NCBI GenBank assembly: GCA_946885925.1
Contig: CAMPHP010000131.1
Location: forward strand, 1 to 7,402
Length of the DNA: 7,402 bases
Source of the DNA: an uncultured Litorilinea sp.
Lineage (GTDB): Bacteria > Chloroflexota > Anaerolineae > Caldilineales > Caldilineaceae
Direction of reading: 5' to 3'
Both the position numbers and the translations under genes were made by a program. Within the stretch, counting starts at the first letter, position 1, and the number at the start of each line of letters is the position of its first letter. A model generated the notes under the pieces. That model was not told the origin of the DNA, searched no databases, and saw nothing but the letters and a program-made list of their open reading frames with translations. Positions 6,462 to 7,402 of this stretch are shown here, piece after piece.

Positions 6462-7402
6462 CTAGCTGCCATGCTCCACCCACGCAAGGTCGAAGCGCGC
6501 GACGGTGATATAGCGGGTGTCGGTCATGCGATCTACCATGCCATTTTCATAGATGCACAGGATGGTTCCATCGGGTGTAGTCGCTAGATCCGAGTAAGCG
6601 GACGGGCCAGCCTCGAGGATGCGTGAGACAGGCCAGCTTTGGCAATCATCGGGACTAAGTTTGACCGTCAGCCGTTTGCGGTCGCGGGCCAAGCTGCCGC
6701 CCGCTGCGACCAACTCATTTTCTAGATTGTCAGGGTTGGCAAAGAGGATATAGTTGGTGTTCTGTGGGGACTTCGCATGGAGTTTAGTAATGCTCCCCAT
6801 ACACACAGGTTCTAGCAGTGCCTCATCGAAATATGGATTGCTCCAACCATGAGCACCGTCGGCACTGATTGAGATCAGCCGGCGATTTTCATCTCCCTCT
6901 GTACGGATATTCACGAGCACGCGGCCATCACTCAGTTGTACCGCAACCGTCTCGCTGGGGTTGCGGAAGCGTTCATCGGTGTGGACAATCGTCTCGCCAC
7001 ATTGCCACGTTTGGCCGTGGTCATCGCTGTAGATAGTGGCTGCCTCAGACGGACGATGTCCCAATTTGCCAGCGCCGAACTCCGTGCCTGCCCCTGTAGA
7101 CATCCACACAGGAACCACTAACCGTCCATTTTCAAGCTGAATCCCATGTCCCGGTCCAAAAGCCAGAACTCGCCACGGATAACGCTCACGAAAGGCGAAC
7201 ATGCTTTCCGTAATCTCTATAGGCGTGGAAAAGGTGGCACCGTCGTCCGTGCTGTACATGGAGAAGCAGCGGCTGTAGTTATGACAATAGAGGACATGCA
7301 CTATGCTACTATGTGATCCGCCATGTGATCCGTTGGTGCAGCCAGCGATCATGACAAAGTTGCTCACCGGACCGGGACCGTATTGGGCATGGCTGACTAC
7401 TT
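6462..7402 (-). CDS. Sialidase-like BNR/Asp-box protein (5' end outside window)
   Basis: The frame is open to the right edge, so about 312 residues of the C-terminal part are visible. It resembles GH33 exo-sialidases, which remove terminal sialic acids from glycans. Asp boxes are STDDGATF (near 7253-7230) and YSDDHGQTW (7031-7005); LSPDDCQSW is degenerate. Sialidase catalytic features can be placed: Glu in NPSETVAV (6953-6951) lies 16 residues before Arg in LVNIR (6905-6903), and Tyr in PSAYSDL (6596-6594) lies 28 residues after an Arg in ARDRKRL (6680-6678). From memory these spacings match the Glu/Arg and Arg/Tyr pairs of the Micromonospora enzyme. The RIP/RLP arginine and any signal peptide would be outside the window. 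A GTG at 7367-7365 is an apparent start, but sialidase-like sequence (SHAQYGPGPVS) continues upstream, so it is probably internal. A related BNR hydrolase is an alternative. Confidence 0.85.
   Translation of the reverse strand, partial: VVSHAQYGPGPVSNFVMIAGCTNGSHGGSHSSIVHVLYCHNYSRCFSMYSTDDGATFSTPIEITESMFAFRERYPWRVLAFGPGHGIQLENGRLVVPVWMSTGAGTEFGAGKLGHRPSEAATIYSDDHGQTWQCGETIVHTDERFRNPSETVAVQLSDGRVLVNIRTEGDENRRLISISADGAHGWSNPYFDEALLEPVCMGSITKLHAKSPQNTNYILFANPDNLENELVAAGGSLARDRKRLTVKLSPDDCQSWPVSRILEAGPSAYSDLATTPDGTILCIYENGMVDRMTDTRYITVARFDLAWVEHGS

Overview
The window looks like an ordinary chromosomal segment of a free-living bacterium. The coding DNA is moderately GC-rich and the main intergenic gaps are visibly AT-richer. 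Protein style (a DUF1992 protein, an S58/P1 peptidase, a solitary ECF S component, a membrane-anchored TlpA-like thioredoxin and a BNR sialidase) would suit a Chloroflexota lineage such as Anaerolineae or Caldilineae. That assignment is a guess from gene style; no phylogenetic marker is present. I see no rRNA, tRNA, CRISPR array, insertion sequence or defence island.

Layout. Positions 1-531 are non-coding and rich in repeats and inverted repeats. They lead into a class I/II PLP aminotransferase (532-1788, +). Two hairpins follow it, the second a Rho-independent terminator. Next is a membrane-anchored alpha/beta hydrolase (2002-3039, +), which converges on a DUF1992 gene (3064-3711, -). A 348-bp divergent intergenic region separates DUF1992 from an S58/P1-family self-processing peptidase (4060-5082, +). 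After a 241-bp gap come two overlapping genes: an ECF-transporter S component (5324-5878, +) and a membrane-tethered thioredoxin-like protein (5850-6446, +). The right end holds a sialidase-like gene on the minus strand (6462-7402), whose N-terminus lies outside the window.

How the genes work together. Only the S component and the thioredoxin form a convincing operon, with a 29-bp overlap. The other genes look like separate transcription units in metabolism and peptide, ester or glycan hydrolysis. The most interesting part is not a protein. It is the aminotransferase leader, with three strong inverted repeats, the last of which (508-526) places the ribosome-binding site inside a perfect 7-bp hairpin directly before the start codon. 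This is a reasonable candidate for a cis-regulatory RNA, and I do not recognise it as a known riboswitch or T-box class.
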